Shown: positions 41,201 to 52,784, counted from the stretch's first letter. The stretch: 64,000 nt of DNA from Tyto alba (GCF_018691265.1 NW_024881322.1:9289989-9353988); one strand, 5' to 3'. Notes: a model not told the origin generated them from the letters alone. Program-made: numbers and translations.

Positions 41201-44200
41201 TCTCCTAGATTATTTGTCACCATAACATGACTGCAATTTGGCCATTAAGATGCATTATTTTAGTTTTAATAAATCCCCAAATCCTGTTGCTAAGCATTAC
41301 TGTAAAGTTTACTCAGTAGAAAATCCTCTTCAACTTTGACAACTCAGGAAGTGAGGAGGTGCAATTACTTAAGACATCCATATCACATTTGCCCTACAAA
41401 GGAAAACAAGAAAAATTTACCACTAGATAGTGAGAGAAAAATAAAAAACAAATGGAAGAACAAAGGCCATCTGAGCTTTGGGTTTAGGTTGTTGCCTTCA
41501 AAGTATCATGAACTTAACACTGTGCATACTGACTGCTTTAAGCAGTCACTGATACAGTCATTTAAATACAACATTTACAACTGATCTATGTAGCAATAAA
41601 ACAATCACAAAGGAGGTCCCCCCATGTCCTGCTTGCAAACAGAGATACAAATACAGCCTTTGAAAAGATGAATGTAACCACTCTCCACTATTGCTTAAAC
41701 TGCTCGTGTTTCTGACTGTCACATAGCAGTCCAAAACAGTACCCTATCAACAGAAGAATGAAGACAGACAGCTTATTACTGGAATGGTATTTCCCATATG
41801 CTGATAATCAACACACCACAGATGAAAAGTACCTACAATGGTAGTGTATTCATTCATTTCTGACTAACCTTCAAGAGTCACTTAGTGATACTGCCAACTC
41901 TGGAAAAAGCCAAGAAAATTACAGTAATGACAACTAAGTCATCAACAGAAACGTTAACTGCACTTCTGTTAAAACAGAGTACAACCCAAGAACATCCTCA
42001 TTTTTATAGGGTGTGAAGAGGGGAAGGCTCAAAGCACCCTAAACAAAAGTGTTCTGTGAACAGCTAAACTAATAAAACATTACAAACACTTTCTACTTCT
42101 CACTGTTTTACAGACACTATGACTACCTTGTAGCTACTACATAAGTACCCGCCAATTCCTGGCCAAGCTCCACCTGTCTATCACACGAGAGCACTAATTT
42201 GACTGGTCTCTCTTCAGCAGTACAAATTTCCAGAAAATAAATCAGAACTTAGGGTGGGTTTTTTTTTAATCTGAATACACTGCTCAATTTCTGCCAAAGA
42301 TACAGGGATATACAGAGAAAGGAAAACGTACTTTTCAATGAAGTGTTAAAAAACCAATAGCTTAGACAAAGTAGTGCTTTATCATCTAATAAACTGTGGA
42401 AAAAAGCTCATCTTTGTTTAAATAAAGTGACACCCTTAAATAAGTCTAAATGTACAAATTCATATGGCATGCTCTACGTTCACCATGTTATTTTACAGTC
42501 AGATTTTAAAAATTAAGAGAAATTATTGAAAAACTTCCTCAGTTCAAAAGAAATTCATGTCCTGTGTATGAAAAACAACTCACTGAGCTACTGCTGGAAG
42601 TTGAAGCTCCGTGACCTTCTCTACTGGTGCTGGGTTTTGGAGAGCTTGGGGGTGTCCGGGAAGTACATACCAGATGAACCATATGATATTCATCTTGCTA
42701 AAAATTAAAGAAATTGAAGAGCTAAAGCAACAATATTTGAGAAATTTACAAGCAAAAACTGTCTTTAAAAATCCACTTTCAAAGTTGCATTTGCAATCAG
42801 TAAAGAAACATTACACAAAATGAAGAGACCATGAAGCAAAACTTGAGCCTAGCACAAGAGAAGCCTACTGTCTCCCTAGTCATGTTTTCTTAGCAGCTGT
42901 CCACAGTAACATACTGAACATTCACTTACCCACAGTTCTCCCTAGAACTGCAGTACAGCCGAACCAACGGAAGTCTGCACAGAGAAACATGAGGAAGTAG
43001 ATCACATGCTTTAACTTTTATTTTGAAAAATTTCAAACCCTTTACAGGGTACAGTTTCCCTGAAGTTAAGACTGCTTTCATTTGCATTGAGATCTAACGA
43101 AAAGTGTTACTCAATAAAGATATTAGGGTAAATAAAAATGTAGGTGCTGGAATTCCACAAGCAGACCAAGATAAGAAAAATGTACCAGCCATTGCTCCAT
43201 CTCACTCCAGTCTAAGAATGGCTCAAGCCCAGCTTGCAGACACTCAACTGAAGAGCCCCTGCAGATATCCCACACTAAGGGAATAGTATTTGAAGCACTA
43301 GATGATACTTGAGTACTCCCTAAATATTTGAAAGTGAGGAAGCAAAGGAGTGGCACCACCTGAAGCCATGCCAGCATGCAAGTAACCAGCCCACACCAAT
43401 TCTTCATTAATTTTCTATCCCTCCTCCCCTCCCCACAACATGGATGCCATAACAACTTTGATCAGAAACTATTTCACTCTACTGAATAGATGTTCCCCAC
43501 TATATCAGCATGCCTGAAGCTTATATGGCCGCAGCAACACAAACTGCTATGACTGTGTATTTAGAGTGCACACTACAGCTTCCTCAATAACCAAATTTTA
43601 AACAAAAAAAGCAACAAAAAACCCCTCTGTCCTCTTCTGAAATCAGCACAGTGAAGTCAAGCTGCAGTTTTTAACGAGATGACATTTAGAAATACCAAGT
43701 TTGGAGGTTTTTTTTAAACTGTAAAAAAAAGTGGTAAAACACACATTTACTAATTTTTAAGTTTAAATCTTTAGGAATAAAGAAAACTGGCTAACTGCTT
43801 TTATATGCCACTATGCATTACTCTAAGCATAGTCTAACCATCTCCACATTCATCTAAACTCCCCCTCCTGTATCAGTTTCTAGCCTCAAGCACAGCCTCA
43901 CTATTACCTTAAGTATAATTTCTTACCAGGCAATGATAGTAAGCAATGACCAGAGAGCACTGAACGCAGGGGATCAGCATTCTGACCATGTCAAAAGCAT
44001 TTAACCTAAATAGTTACCTGCTTTCTAGAGAAGAACTTATGCCACTCAAAGGCAAATGAAGCTAGACATATTACTTGTAATCTTACAGTGTACAGCTTTA
44101 TTCAATGTGACAGTTTATTGTAATATATTTCTATTTATAGATAATGTGTTAGACATCTCTATGCTTGGAGAGCGCCACAACTTCCAGCCTCAAGGTGTTT

Positions 44201-47200
44201 TGTATCAGTAAAATAACATCGCTCAGTATCAAAGAGCAAGTATCACAAAGCTAAATTGAGAGATTTAGTAAATCCTCAGATAATATTAAGAAGTTATAGC
44301 TAATCAAGTGGAAAGAATATGGCAGAGAATGAGATTGAATTTGAAAGAAATCATACATTTTCTCCAAAAGCTGGAGCGCAAAAAACTCCTTCCAACAAAA
44401 TTTTCAGTTTTGTGCTTAAGACGGATGAGTATGTTTCTAAACTCACTAAGTTTCTTTAACTAAACCCAAGGCCTACAGCTACTAAAATGCCTTTTAAGCC
44501 AAATATAGCCCCTCTATAGTGAAGGAAGATATTAGTTTGGCAAAGTCTCTCCTCTAGAACATAAGCAAGGTTTGAAATCATGTTTCCTAAAATTAGTCTG
44601 CTTTACGTAAGCAGGCCAAGTGAATTTATGTGATTCAGAATTCATTTTGTACTTAACAAGCAAAACTAAGCTTTGAGGTAAGTTATATAAGCATTTTCAT
44701 AAACTTTCAGTGGTATGGGACATATCCTAGCTGGCAACAGTCCAGCTCCAGTTTTCTATCATTTTTTGGTAAGGAGTTAAATAAAATTTAATAAAATCTG
44801 TTTCAGAATGAAGAATATGAAGTAACAAATGTTAGTCCGCTCAAGCAATACTCAAGATTCCTCTGCATTGGTTTCTCCATACTTAATATTAAAGTTCAAT
44901 TGCCCACTTTCCCTGAAGCATTATTCTCTTTAGAGACTTTCCTCCATACTAAATATTAAAATATAACCTACCCAACTCTTGCAGTCTGTACATTGATTTC
45001 TACCTCAATACATTACAAAAAAAGTACCATTACCAACACCCAGGTACTGTATTACAGAGTTTACGTATTTCATGGGATTAGAAACTGTATAACTGTGTAA
45101 TGATCTAAAGTATTTTCCAAATGTATCTACTCATTCATCTTGATCTGTTTAAAAGGAGTTTAAAGACTACTCAACATAACGCGTTACATTTTCTGTTACC
45201 ATCAAAATTGAAACAAAGTTCTGTAATCTGCCCTAAATATCATCTTATTCTGTAAATTTTTAAGAACTTCACTAACTTACTGAAGTCCCTACCACTTGGT
45301 AGCATCAATCCTAACTATGTGAATGAATTTGAGAACCAAGTGCATGTATTTCAAGATTTTGTACGTGAGATATCATGTGTACTCAGGATTTGGATTTAAT
45401 TTAAATGTTGACTGAAGAATCCAAAGTTAGATTAGTAACATTTTCCAAGATGAACCAGTGGAATAAAAAAAATAAAATTAAAAAAAAAAAAAAAAAGCAA
45501 GAACCAACAAACTTTTGGACATCATCGGGAATGGTTAATAGCTGATGAATAAAACCAGGACAATAAATAACTTTCCCAGCAAAAACATTTGGGAATTTAG
45601 AATTACAGTTTTGCATATGTTTATATTACCCTTAATTTGCTTACACAAGTGCCATTTTTATTGTAAGTGCTTGAATTTAAGTATGTACATGAAATGATGT
45701 TCCAAATCAACACAAATCTGTTAAATGGAATCCATTTATGTCAAAGTGGGAACTAACCAAAGAAGCTGCTCTACATTACATATCACTTGTTTGGGATTTA
45801 CACAGTCTACTTGCTCTCCCATCAATCAGAAACATGTCTCAATCCACAAGTATCACAATCCTACATACAAGGGATACTTGAAAATACATTTTCCAGAACA
45901 TAGCAACATTATATGGTTACATCTCTCAATACAACAATGAAAATTTGAAGCTAAACACAGATCTAAATTCCTATTTCCCAAAAAGGGGGTTTGATCAAAT
46001 ATCATACGGTGTTGATATGAAGCTTACTTTTCTGAGAACATCTTTCAGCTGCAGATGATCAGGAAGCAGTCTGCCAGAATACACCAGTCTCTGATCCTTT
46101 GTAGACTAGGAGATGGGACAAAGAAAGGAATTTAGCTTTTTCCTGCTGTACAGATATACAGCTGGAGATAACATTTGCAGATGAGAAAATCCCTTATAAT
46201 TCCAACCATCAACAGATAGCCTTAGAAACATATCAGAGGCTTCACAAGTCCAACTCGAAAATTAATTCTGAAAAAGAATTCTGCTATTATGCACTCTTAC
46301 TGAGTGCCGTTACAATCAACAACCCTTAACTGGCAAATGCTGCTCAAGAAAATGATCAAGTATATTCAAAAATTCCTTTCTTGTAAAGATTTGCTCTTTA
46401 CCCTGCTCCCATTCCCAGGCTCTTGCTGAAAAAGTAGATGGAAAAGTGGCTGGGGCAAAGAAATAAACAAAACCCAGAAACAGTTAGTAGAATGATGGAA
46501 TGATAATTAAAATACGCAGAAGGGCATGAATTAACATCTTTTTCAAGAAGGAATTTCTGTTATTAGTCTCTGGCCCCATTCCCCCCTCCAAAATCACAAA
46601 ACAAAACATGGAAGGAAGCATTAAAAAGCATGAAGCTGTAAAAGGATTATATTTTTTTTTTTACAGTAGCCTTTGAACTTCAGTAAGCTTTTTTGCCTGT
46701 TCTTGTGCTTCTACCATTTAATAGACCTTAGGGTTTTTTTGGTGTTTTGTTTGGTTGTTTTTTTAAAAAAATTATATGCTATTTATACAATAATAACTTT
46801 TAACCATTCTACAAGGAAGAGATAACAACATAACTCTTTTTAAAAGGAAAGTATTTGGGGTACCTATCTACGGTAAGACCTCCAGTACACTAAAGCAGTT
46901 TACTGAACAAAACAAGCAAAACCTCAACCCCACTCAATTCAGTTTATGCTCTCAGAGTTTTAAGTAGTCTTAATACTCATGGGCCACTGACACGCTGTAA
47001 CTATGTGAATAAATACGTGCCCATATTGAAAGAATTTTAAAGAGAATCCAACTGTTACATCAGTTCAGTTTAACTACTGCTTGTATCCTGTAATAATACA
47101 ACAGCATTTATCACTTGAAAGAGAGCACTAACACAAGCAAATGCTAAACAAGAAATCTAGCCTAACATCAGTAGAACAGACATGAGTTATCAGCATGAAA

Positions 47201-50200
47201 TATCTGAAGAATTTCCCCATCATGCACACAGATAGTTTTACAACACCTCTCCTCTCTCCTGGCCTTGTTGCTCACTCTGTAGTCTTATTCAGGCTAATAC
47301 TAAGACACAAATACCTGAGATGCAGACTTCTGTGATTAGAAAAAGCTTTCACAGAAGTTTCAAGATTTCTTTTTTTTTTCTTTGCAATAGACTCTTACAG
47401 ATTCCCAGTAACTCAGCAGAACATAGAAAAGTTGCAGAACTTGTTTTTTTCCTGAAAAAGTCTGGTCATTCTACTAGAAAAAAAAAATATAGATATTCTA
47501 AGCAAATAATTATAAAAAGTGCACATTAAATCTGAGAAGCTTTTGCTTTAACTTTTTTCCCAAATTCATACTAGCCATTCATGATTAAATACACGTCTTT
47601 AAAAAAAATGAGTGCATAACCTGCCACATATAGTGCAGAACTTTGTACCACTTCTACTGAAGAATTATTTTCTATGTTCTTCTGCGTTTTACTGTATTTT
47701 TAATTAGTGACATAATACACTATTTCTGTACGTCTCACAACACATGGACTTAATCTGCAGCTCCAATGGATAAAATACTACAATGAAGTAAACATCAGTG
47801 CTGTATTATTTCTATTTGTGTTTAAAACAACAGCAAAAATTACTGTCTCTCATGTCAGACTAAGGTCTTTTGAACTATACCATTTTGGTTGCTCCTTCCA
47901 AGCAGGAATAGGCTGCTAACAGAATACAAGCTTACTTGCTTTTTGTATTTGGGAAAGGCCTTAGAAAAACTAGAATATGAAGCATGCATTAAGATTACAA
48001 AAAACTTTGTTTCCTGTAAATTAGAAACTGGTTGCTTTAGAATGACCAGTGGAACAGGAAGAGAAGTCTCAGAAACTGTGTTTCTGGGTCCCAAAATAGA
48101 TTACCTGAGATTAACTGGAACAGATAAGCAGTTAAAACAAAACAAGCAATACACAACAACAAAAAGTCCAAATCTTTATATCATCATCCAACATGCCAAC
48201 AGAGTGCTGTTTTTCCTGTCCCACTCATAATACAACTTTCTACATGGTCAAATTCAGATTCTTCTCTTCAGTAACTTACATATAAACCTCCTCTCAACAC
48301 TACCTAATTAAGTACTTTCTCAAAGGTACAATAGTACAAGTAGTACAAATTATTTTAATATAAATACTTCAGAGAATAAACTGCTAGATTAAAATGACCC
48401 CTCAAAGCTGACTACTACATAGCCTTCAGTAATGTGTTTCAGCTCCCTACAAGCCCACAAAAGAAAAGGTTACACATGCGTTTAGTACTGTTAATCATAT
48501 TAAGCTAGAGACATTAATGGTGGAAGATGAGGTCTTAAACCCCACACTCCTCCCTACATAACTTAAATACCTAACTGTGCACTACAGGATTATCACCGGC
48601 AATTCTCAGGATGAACACCATCCTAGAATTCTGAAATGTGGGGGTTTTAAAATATAGATGGAAGAAGAGGTAACAAATGTGAAAACACAGTAATTCACAT
48701 ATATGCAATATTAAAAGGAAAAGGCATTCAATTCATCCTCTGCCAGAGGTGGTTCACTACCACACCTCCTGCTTCAAGGAACAACACGCTCACTGCTAGC
48801 TAGCTCAAACACTAAACTGTGATGGAAAAACACTTAAAATACATATACAATTAGAGTGGCCCCATTTTCAGAAGCAAGCACGTAGCAGTAGGTAAAACGA
48901 TGCTAGAACCTAAACTTTGAACGAGATGGAAGACAGTTTTCAGATCATAATCCAAAATGTGTGTATTTAAAATTAAGAATTCCACAGCTAGTGATTTTTT
49001 TCTTCCATTTTTCAAGCAAGACTCTTTCTGCAATGCTTAGTCCAAGTTAGATACACCCAGCATGTTACCACCAAACCTAAGCTAATGCAGCAACTGTCTG
49101 TAGAAACACAGACCGGCTCTGAACTCTCCTGTTTCAACTACAAGACCTTCATTATTTTGGTCACTCAGCCTCTCTCCCATTCTTCCATAGGAAATAAAAA
49201 ACCAAACACACACATCTGGTTAGAACTGTGGGCAAAGTACACACTAGATGACAGGTACTACAGGAAATGAGAAACAGCAGTTTTAAATTAATGTTTATAG
49301 GTGTAATCGATGCAGCAGATAATGCACTGAATGTAAGATCTGCCAGATTGAGACATACAGGTTGATTTTCCAAGTTTTATTTTCTTAAATAAACATTTCA
49401 TTTAGGGACACTATAACTGCAGTACTCTAGCTATGAAAAACTGGTCCAGTCAGGGGAAAAAAATTGTGACAAATGTGAACCTTAGTAGAGACCCACAAGC
49501 TAATTTGACATTGTTTTAAACCCATTTAGCTTGTTCAATGATTTGCTTTAGTTAAGTATACCTACTTTAATAACAACTAAAACAATTTAAATTTGCCTAT
49601 ATTTGGAATTCGTATCTATTTAGCTAAGTCATTTACACAAATTAATCTGGAAAAATCAAACAACACTGCTTCAAGGCCTAACTTCTCCTTTGCCTATTTC
49701 AACCACCTCATCTTCTAAAGATCAACTCTTAATAAACCGTAAATTTAATGACAACATTTACAGTTACCATCATTTTACTGACTAATTTACAGATGCATAT
49801 AGGAGAATGAACTGCAAGTCACACGTGAAAACCTGAAAGCCCATGTACAGCAGTGATTGCAACTGATTTCTATTTTACACTCTCGATTTCAAGAACACTG
49901 CAATACCTGTATGAAGTATCTGTGTTCACAAGTACTCCTGCACTCTTAAAACAGCATTGTAATAGAAGTTATTTCCAGGACCTATCATATTCAGGGAATG
50001 TAGAAATTTGATCGACAAGCTTTTGACACTGATCTGGTTTAAAAAGAAAAAAAAAAAAAAAAAAAAAAAAAAGGGGGAGAGGGGAAAGCTCCTTAAAGAA
50101 CAGAGATTTAAAATTTGAAAAAAGCTGTAACATTCAACATCAAAAACATATCAAGCCAAAAATACAATTTTTGATTTTACTATACATAGGAGATCTCCCA

Positions 50201-51877
50201 TTAAACACCCTTCTCCTCTCCTACGTTATTACTTCAGTTTGAAAGGTTATAAGAAATATTGTGTTCAATTATTAGTTTAATTGCAAGTACAGTAAATCCC
50301 AATTAAAATGGAATTGCTGAAATAATTTTCACTACAGAAACTCCCCATCCTTTAACCCAGAACAACTTTAGGGATTCTGAACTAGTCATTTACTAATGAG
50401 AAGCATGTTGAGGAATCCTTTTTCTACAGAAGAATGTTCCAGGAAACTGAAATTTAATATTATACTACTGGTTGAAACCTACAGTGCAACATAAAAAACT
50501 CTTGTTCATTAAGGATTCTTCCTAGAAGCCCAATTTAGTAAGATCACAGGATGAGTCAGAAAACTACTGTTTAAACACAAATACGTCACAGGCGGAGATT
50601 CTAGCAAGGAGGAAGAAGCAGCAATCAGCTGAAGTCGTATATTTGTTTCACAGCAAACAGGCTCTCTCAGCAGAGAATTACAGCAGTAACTAAATCCACA
50701 AACTCTCAAATACTGCTTAACAGATCTCAATGTACCAGTGATACAGCCTAACTGGTGACTGCATTTCTTCTTTCTCCAAAAGGCAGAAACCCCCTCTGAA
50801 ACACAAAACTACTATTTTACCTTCCCCCGTCAACAAAAAAAAAAAAAAAAAAAAATCAGCAATGCCAATAATTCTTCTGTTGAACTAGGTGAATACTAAT
50901 TGTTTACAATATAAATGCAACCTTTGTCCGATGTTTTCTACAACAAGGTCTAGGCCCCGCATGCTGCTGCAGTGTGGAGGCAAAGTCACTGCCTCCACAG
51001 TATTCAGGAACAAATTTTCAAATATACTGTTCTGTATGGCTGGTACTCTATATATGTACAGTATTTTTTTTAGTCTCTTTTTAATTGCCAAATTTAGATT
51101 TTAAAAGAATTTACAAACCATATTTTCGTTAGGGAACAAAAATGCTATAGGTCTTCATATAAAGTTTCAAAATACAATTGCAACTATTGCACAGGTCTGT
51201 AGAATATCTGAGAGCAGAGTTTTCAGTACAACCTCAAAAAAAAATGGCTAAACGGGGGTGCGGATGGGGGGGAGAAGTAATTCTGGAAGTTGTTCAATTG
51301 CATGTTTCAAATAATATTATGAATAAATATCTATCTGCTCCACACCTCAGCAAATTCACTAGATCGTGGTAACTTTAGCTATATCCCTTAGACCTAATTA
51401 CTTTAGACATAAGTCTTACATTTACAGAAATTAGTCTTGAGTTAAATCCCAGTTCCTAAAAGAAGTTAAATGGAGCATTAATAAAGTGTCTTCACCGATA
51501 CACCCTTTCAGGATGCTACCCTGCGATCCTCAACCATATAAAAAAGCAGCTATTTCTGTTGCCAACTTTCCTGAAAGCAGAGAGCCTGCCACTGCCTTTA
51601 CACAGGTAGCTCTTTAGCAGCAGGACTCTTGTTTATTTTGCAGAGTACCTCAGGGAAGCCTTGACTGACAGTCTGCAAGCTACTGCAACGCCAGCTTTAC
51701 CGAGATGAAAAGGGCTGGGCAACAACTCACCGGCTTACTGGGGTAGACTTTAGAGAGGTGCGACTTTAGCTTGCCCACAGTCCAGTCCAGAAAGCAGCTA
51801 ATGGTCTGGTCGGTGTATTTCTGGTTGGGGGCCTTGATGATGAGGGTCACCGGGTGATCCACGACGCTCCGGTCCAT
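32080..51877 (-). CDS. HERPUD2: HERPUD2, ER-membrane ubiquitin-like domain protein (8 coding exons)
   Basis: Joined coding exons on the minus strand are 51877-51731, 46105-46028, 42697-42584, 40544-40387, 34578-34456, 34018-33695, 32694-32580 and 32241-32080. They give 406 codons plus TAA with no internal stop; all seven introns are GT-AG and every phase matches. An N-terminal ubiquitin-like domain (about residues 10-85) contains VTLIIKAPNQKY and the LVYSGRLLPDHLQLKD segment. A Ser/Pro/Gln-rich linker follows, then a WWQQMYARQYYMQYQ segment (about 195-209), the DWLDWMYTFSRA segment, a hydrophobic hairpin (about 286-316) and an acidic C-terminal tail that includes SAWSFITTFFTSLIPEGPP. This order is that of the HERP family. 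HERPUD1 is an ER-stress-induced scaffold of the HRD1 ER-associated degradation complex. HERPUD2 is the paralogue, thought to act in the same ERAD machinery with its Ubl in the cytosol. The family assignment is from remembered homologues; the length equals human HERPUD2 as I recall it. The start ATG has G at -3 and G at +4. Confidence 0.97.
32580..32694 (-). CDS. HERPUD2: HERPUD2 coding exon 7
   Basis: This 115-bp exon, phase 2 to 0, finishes Leu315 and encodes residues 316-353. HQAGWFPFRQEGGQQQAANN directly follows the membrane hairpin, and an Asn/His-rich stretch ends in LEEM. The acceptor is TTACATAG and the donor GTGAGT (32,574-32,579). Confidence 0.96.
32695..33694 (-). other. HERPUD2: HERPUD2 intron 6
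   Basis: This is a 1,000-base intron with poly-T tracts near 33,504-33,515 and 33,539-33,551. The other short introns are intron 5 (34,019-34,455) and intron 7 (32,242-32,579), which hold nothing notable. Confidence 0.85.
33695..34018 (-). CDS. HERPUD2: HERPUD2 coding exon 6 (membrane hairpin)
   Basis: This is the longest coding exon (324 bp, phase 2-2). It encodes residues 208-314 and parts of Tyr207 and Leu315. It starts with an Ala/Val/Pro/Asn-rich linker, then the conserved NEEDFNRDWLDWMYTFSRA, then a hydrophobic stretch, a short polar SSFSR turn and a second hydrophobic stretch (together about residues 286-316). This hairpin is the family's ER membrane anchor. The donor is TT followed by GTGAGT (33,689-33,694). 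Confidence 0.97.
34456..34578 (-). CDS. HERPUD2: HERPUD2 coding exon 5 (WWQQMY segment)
   Basis: This 123-bp exon, phase 2-2, completes Gly166, encodes residues 167-206 and supplies two bases of Tyr207. It contains GFSVYPAFSPLQMIWWQQMY, the aromatic segment found in the middle of HERP-family proteins. The acceptor is TTTTCTAG and the donor is GTAAGT. Confidence 0.95.
34579..40386 (-). other. HERPUD2: HERPUD2 intron 4
   Basis: This is the longest intron (5,808 bases). It contains the exon-like frame at 37,317-37,475, a poly-A tract at 39,703-39,721 and an A/G-rich stretch at 36,880-37,090 that gives a Lys/Arg-rich chance frame on the plus strand. Confidence 0.85.
37317..37475 (-). other. Exon-like open frame in HERPUD2 intron 4
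   Basis: On the HERPUD2 strand, a T-rich tract ending in TTTTTTTATTAAAG precedes a stop-free frame of about 52 codons. It runs from VANAIVEDIEIPLEVDIPGS to HADDKRLSF and a TAA. The composition (many E, D, V and I; little low complexity) is more protein-like than its neighbours. Spliced from exon 4, the phase would not fit HERPUD2 and would soon meet a stop. I do not recognise the sequence. It could be a chance frame, a terminal alternative exon or a decayed gene fragment. Confidence 0.25.
40387..40544 (-). CDS. HERPUD2: HERPUD2 coding exon 4 (disordered linker)
   Basis: This 158-bp exon, phase 0 to 2, encodes residues 114-165 and two bases of Gly166. The product runs from NLDHSGTTAASPTNQEASST to SHQFPYLMQ. 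It is a polar, Ser/Thr/Asn/Gln-rich linker, probably disordered; the terminal HQFPYLMQG is a HERPUD2-type signature. The acceptor is TTTTTAAG and the donor GTAAGT (40,381-40,386). Confidence 0.95.
40545..42583 (-). other. HERPUD2: HERPUD2 intron 3
   Basis: This is a 2,039-base intron with no recognised feature inside. Confidence 0.85.
42584..42697 (-). CDS. HERPUD2: HERPUD2 coding exon 3 (end of Ubl, Ser/Pro linker)
   Basis: This 114-bp, phase 0-0 exon encodes residues 76-113. It starts QDEYHMVHLVCTSRTPPSSP, which completes the ubiquitin fold, and then turns into a Ser/Thr-rich linker ending in a run of five serines. The acceptor AG is at 42,698-42,699 and the donor is GTGAGT just below 42,584. 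Confidence 0.95.
42698..46027 (-). other. HERPUD2: HERPUD2 intron 2
   Basis: This is a 3,330-base AT-rich intron with a poly-A tract at about 45,480-45,496. Nothing else could be assigned. Confidence 0.85.
46028..46105 (-). CDS. HERPUD2: HERPUD2 coding exon 2 (Ubl core)
   Basis: This 78-bp, phase 0-0 exon encodes residues 50-75 (STKDQRLVYSGRLLPDHLQL and KDVLRK). It is flanked by an AG acceptor at 46,106-46,107 and the donor GTAAGC. The motif (L/I)-V-Y-S-G-(R/K)-L-L corresponds to the region of ubiquitin that carries the Ile44-type surface strand, and it is the most recognisable part of HERP-family Ubl domains. Confidence 0.96.
50047..50072 (+). repeat. Poly-A tract (26 A) in HERPUD2 intron 1
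   Basis: This is the longest homopolymer in the window, followed by GGGGGAGAGGGG. On the transcribed strand it is poly-T. No transposon body is recognisable upstream of it. Confidence 0.9.
50835..50855 (+). repeat. Poly-A tract (21 A) in HERPUD2 intron 1
   Basis: This simple homopolymer is poly-T on the transcribed strand. It is not next to a splice acceptor. Confidence 0.85.
51731..51877 (-). CDS. HERPUD2: HERPUD2 coding exon 1 (start codon, first part of Ubl domain)
   Basis: This exon encodes residues 1-49, beginning MDRSVVDHPVTLIIKAPNQK and ending in the codons for YPSKP. It ends in phase 0 at CCG followed by the donor GTGAGT (51,725-51,730). The ATG sits inside the CpG island in a good Kozak context (GGCGGC before ATGG). 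The exon encodes the first strand, the turn and most of the helix of the ubiquitin fold. It is preceded by GC-rich 5' untranslated sequence; a further non-coding first exon upstream is possible but not placed. Confidence 0.97.
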
Positions 51878-52068
51878 GCCGCCGGACCTCCTCTCTCCCC
51901 GGGGAGACGAAGCCGCTGGAACCTCTGGGCGCTGCGGGCGGGCTCAGCGGCCGGGACCGAACTCCCCGGGGGAGCCCATCCCCGTGCCGGCCCCTCACAC
52001 CGGCGGCACCGGCCGAGTCCTGCCCGCCAGGCGCGGGGGGAGCGAGCAGAGAGAGAGGGGCGGCTTTA

Positions 52069-52076
52069 GCACGTCA
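52069..52076 (-). promoter_or_regulatory. CRE/UPRE-like element in HERPUD2 promoter
   Basis: TGACGTGC on the coding strand, about 190 bases upstream of the ATG, contains the TGACGTG core recognised by ATF6/XBP1 (unfolded-protein response element) and also by CREB/ATF factors. No CCAAT-N9-CCACG ERSE was found in the island. The stress-response role is inference. Confidence 0.4.
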
Positions 52077-52300
52077 CGCACACGCAACGCCACCCCACCC
52101 CCCCCCCTCCCCTCCGGTAACCACAGAGACAGCGGCTCAGCGCAGAGCCAACAGACCGCCGCCCCCCCCTCCCGCTGCGCCCCCCCCCCCCGGAGAAGGA
52201 CAGGAGCCCGGGCCGCCCGCTCCCCTCACCGCGCCCGCCCGGCCCGGGCCCCGCCGCGCCGCCTCGGCCTCCGGCCCGCCGCCGGTCGCGTAAAATGGAG

Positions 52301-52309
52301 ACCGGAAGC
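52301..52309 (+). promoter_or_regulatory. ETS/GABP-type site
   Basis: ACCGGAAGC matches the ETS-family (GABPA) core, 424-432 bases upstream of the HERPUD2 start codon inside its CpG island. Confidence 0.5.
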
Positions 52310-52333
52310 GCCTCCCGCGCCTCCCCGCGCCCG

Positions 52334-52347
52334 CCGCTGGGGGGCGC
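52334..52347 (+). promoter_or_regulatory. Possible CTCF site in the HERPUD2 promoter
   Basis: CCGCTGGGGGGCGC matches 13 of 14 positions of the CTCF core (G in place of the central A). In such GC-rich DNA a chance match or an SP1-type site is also likely. Confidence 0.3.
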
Positions 52348-52377
52348 CCGCGGCCCGGCGAGGCGCGGCTCGTGGCA

Positions 52378-52387
52378 GCGCATGCGC
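52378..52387. promoter_or_regulatory. NRF1 binding site
   Basis: GCGCATGCGC is a perfect palindromic match to the NRF1 consensus, about 500 bases upstream of the HERPUD2 ATG and next to a GC box. NRF1 sites close to start sites are typical of TATA-less CpG promoters. Confidence 0.6.
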
Positions 52388-52460
52388 ACTGCCCGCCCGC
52401 CCGCCCGGTGGGGCGGGGCTGGGCTGAGGGACGCGAGGGGCTGGCGGCGCCGCTTGGCCG

Positions 52461-52631
52461 GGCGAAGGGAAGGGGCTGCGGGCGAAGGGAAGGGGCTGCG
52501 GGCGAGGCGGAGGGGCTGCGGGCGAAGGGAAGGGGCTGCGGGCGAGGCGAGGGGCTGCGGGCGAGGCGAGGGGGCTGCGGGCGAGGCGGAGGGGCTGCGG
52601 GCGAGGCGAGGGGGCTGCGGGCGAGGCGGGG
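52461..52631 (+). repeat. 20-bp G-rich minisatellite in the HERPUD2 CpG island
   Basis: There are eight full copies and one partial copy of a unit of about 20 bp. Copies 1, 2 and 4 read GGCGAAGGGAAGGGGCTGCG. Copies 3, 5, 6, 7 and 8 are GGCGAGGCG variants; copy 5 is 19 bp. The G-runs make G-quadruplexes possible. The long open frames that cross this segment are by-products of the repeat and high GC. Confidence 0.9.
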
Positions 52632-52736
52632 TTCGGGGGTTCGGGGGTTCGGAGAGGGTGCTCGGCGGCGGGGCGGGGCGAGGGGCGGAGCCGGCGGAAG
52701 CGCAGGTCGTCGGCCGCAGCGGGCGCCGCGTTTGTG

Positions 52737-52784
52737 GGCGCGGGACGTGGGGGGCCCGCGGCGCGGGACGTGGGGGGCCCGCCG
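52737..52784 (+). repeat. Tandem pair of a 22-bp GC-rich unit
   Basis: GCGCGGGACGTGGGGGGCCC occurs twice in tandem at the outer edge of the CpG island, each copy with an internal GACGTGG. It follows three GTTCGGGG units near 52,630-52,652. Confidence 0.75.

Larger units (their letters stand above)
46106..51730 (-). other. HERPUD2: HERPUD2 intron 1
   Basis: This is a 5,625-base AT-rich intron with long poly-A tracts (50,047-50,072 and 50,835-50,855). No nested gene or recognisable transposon is seen. Confidence 0.85.
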
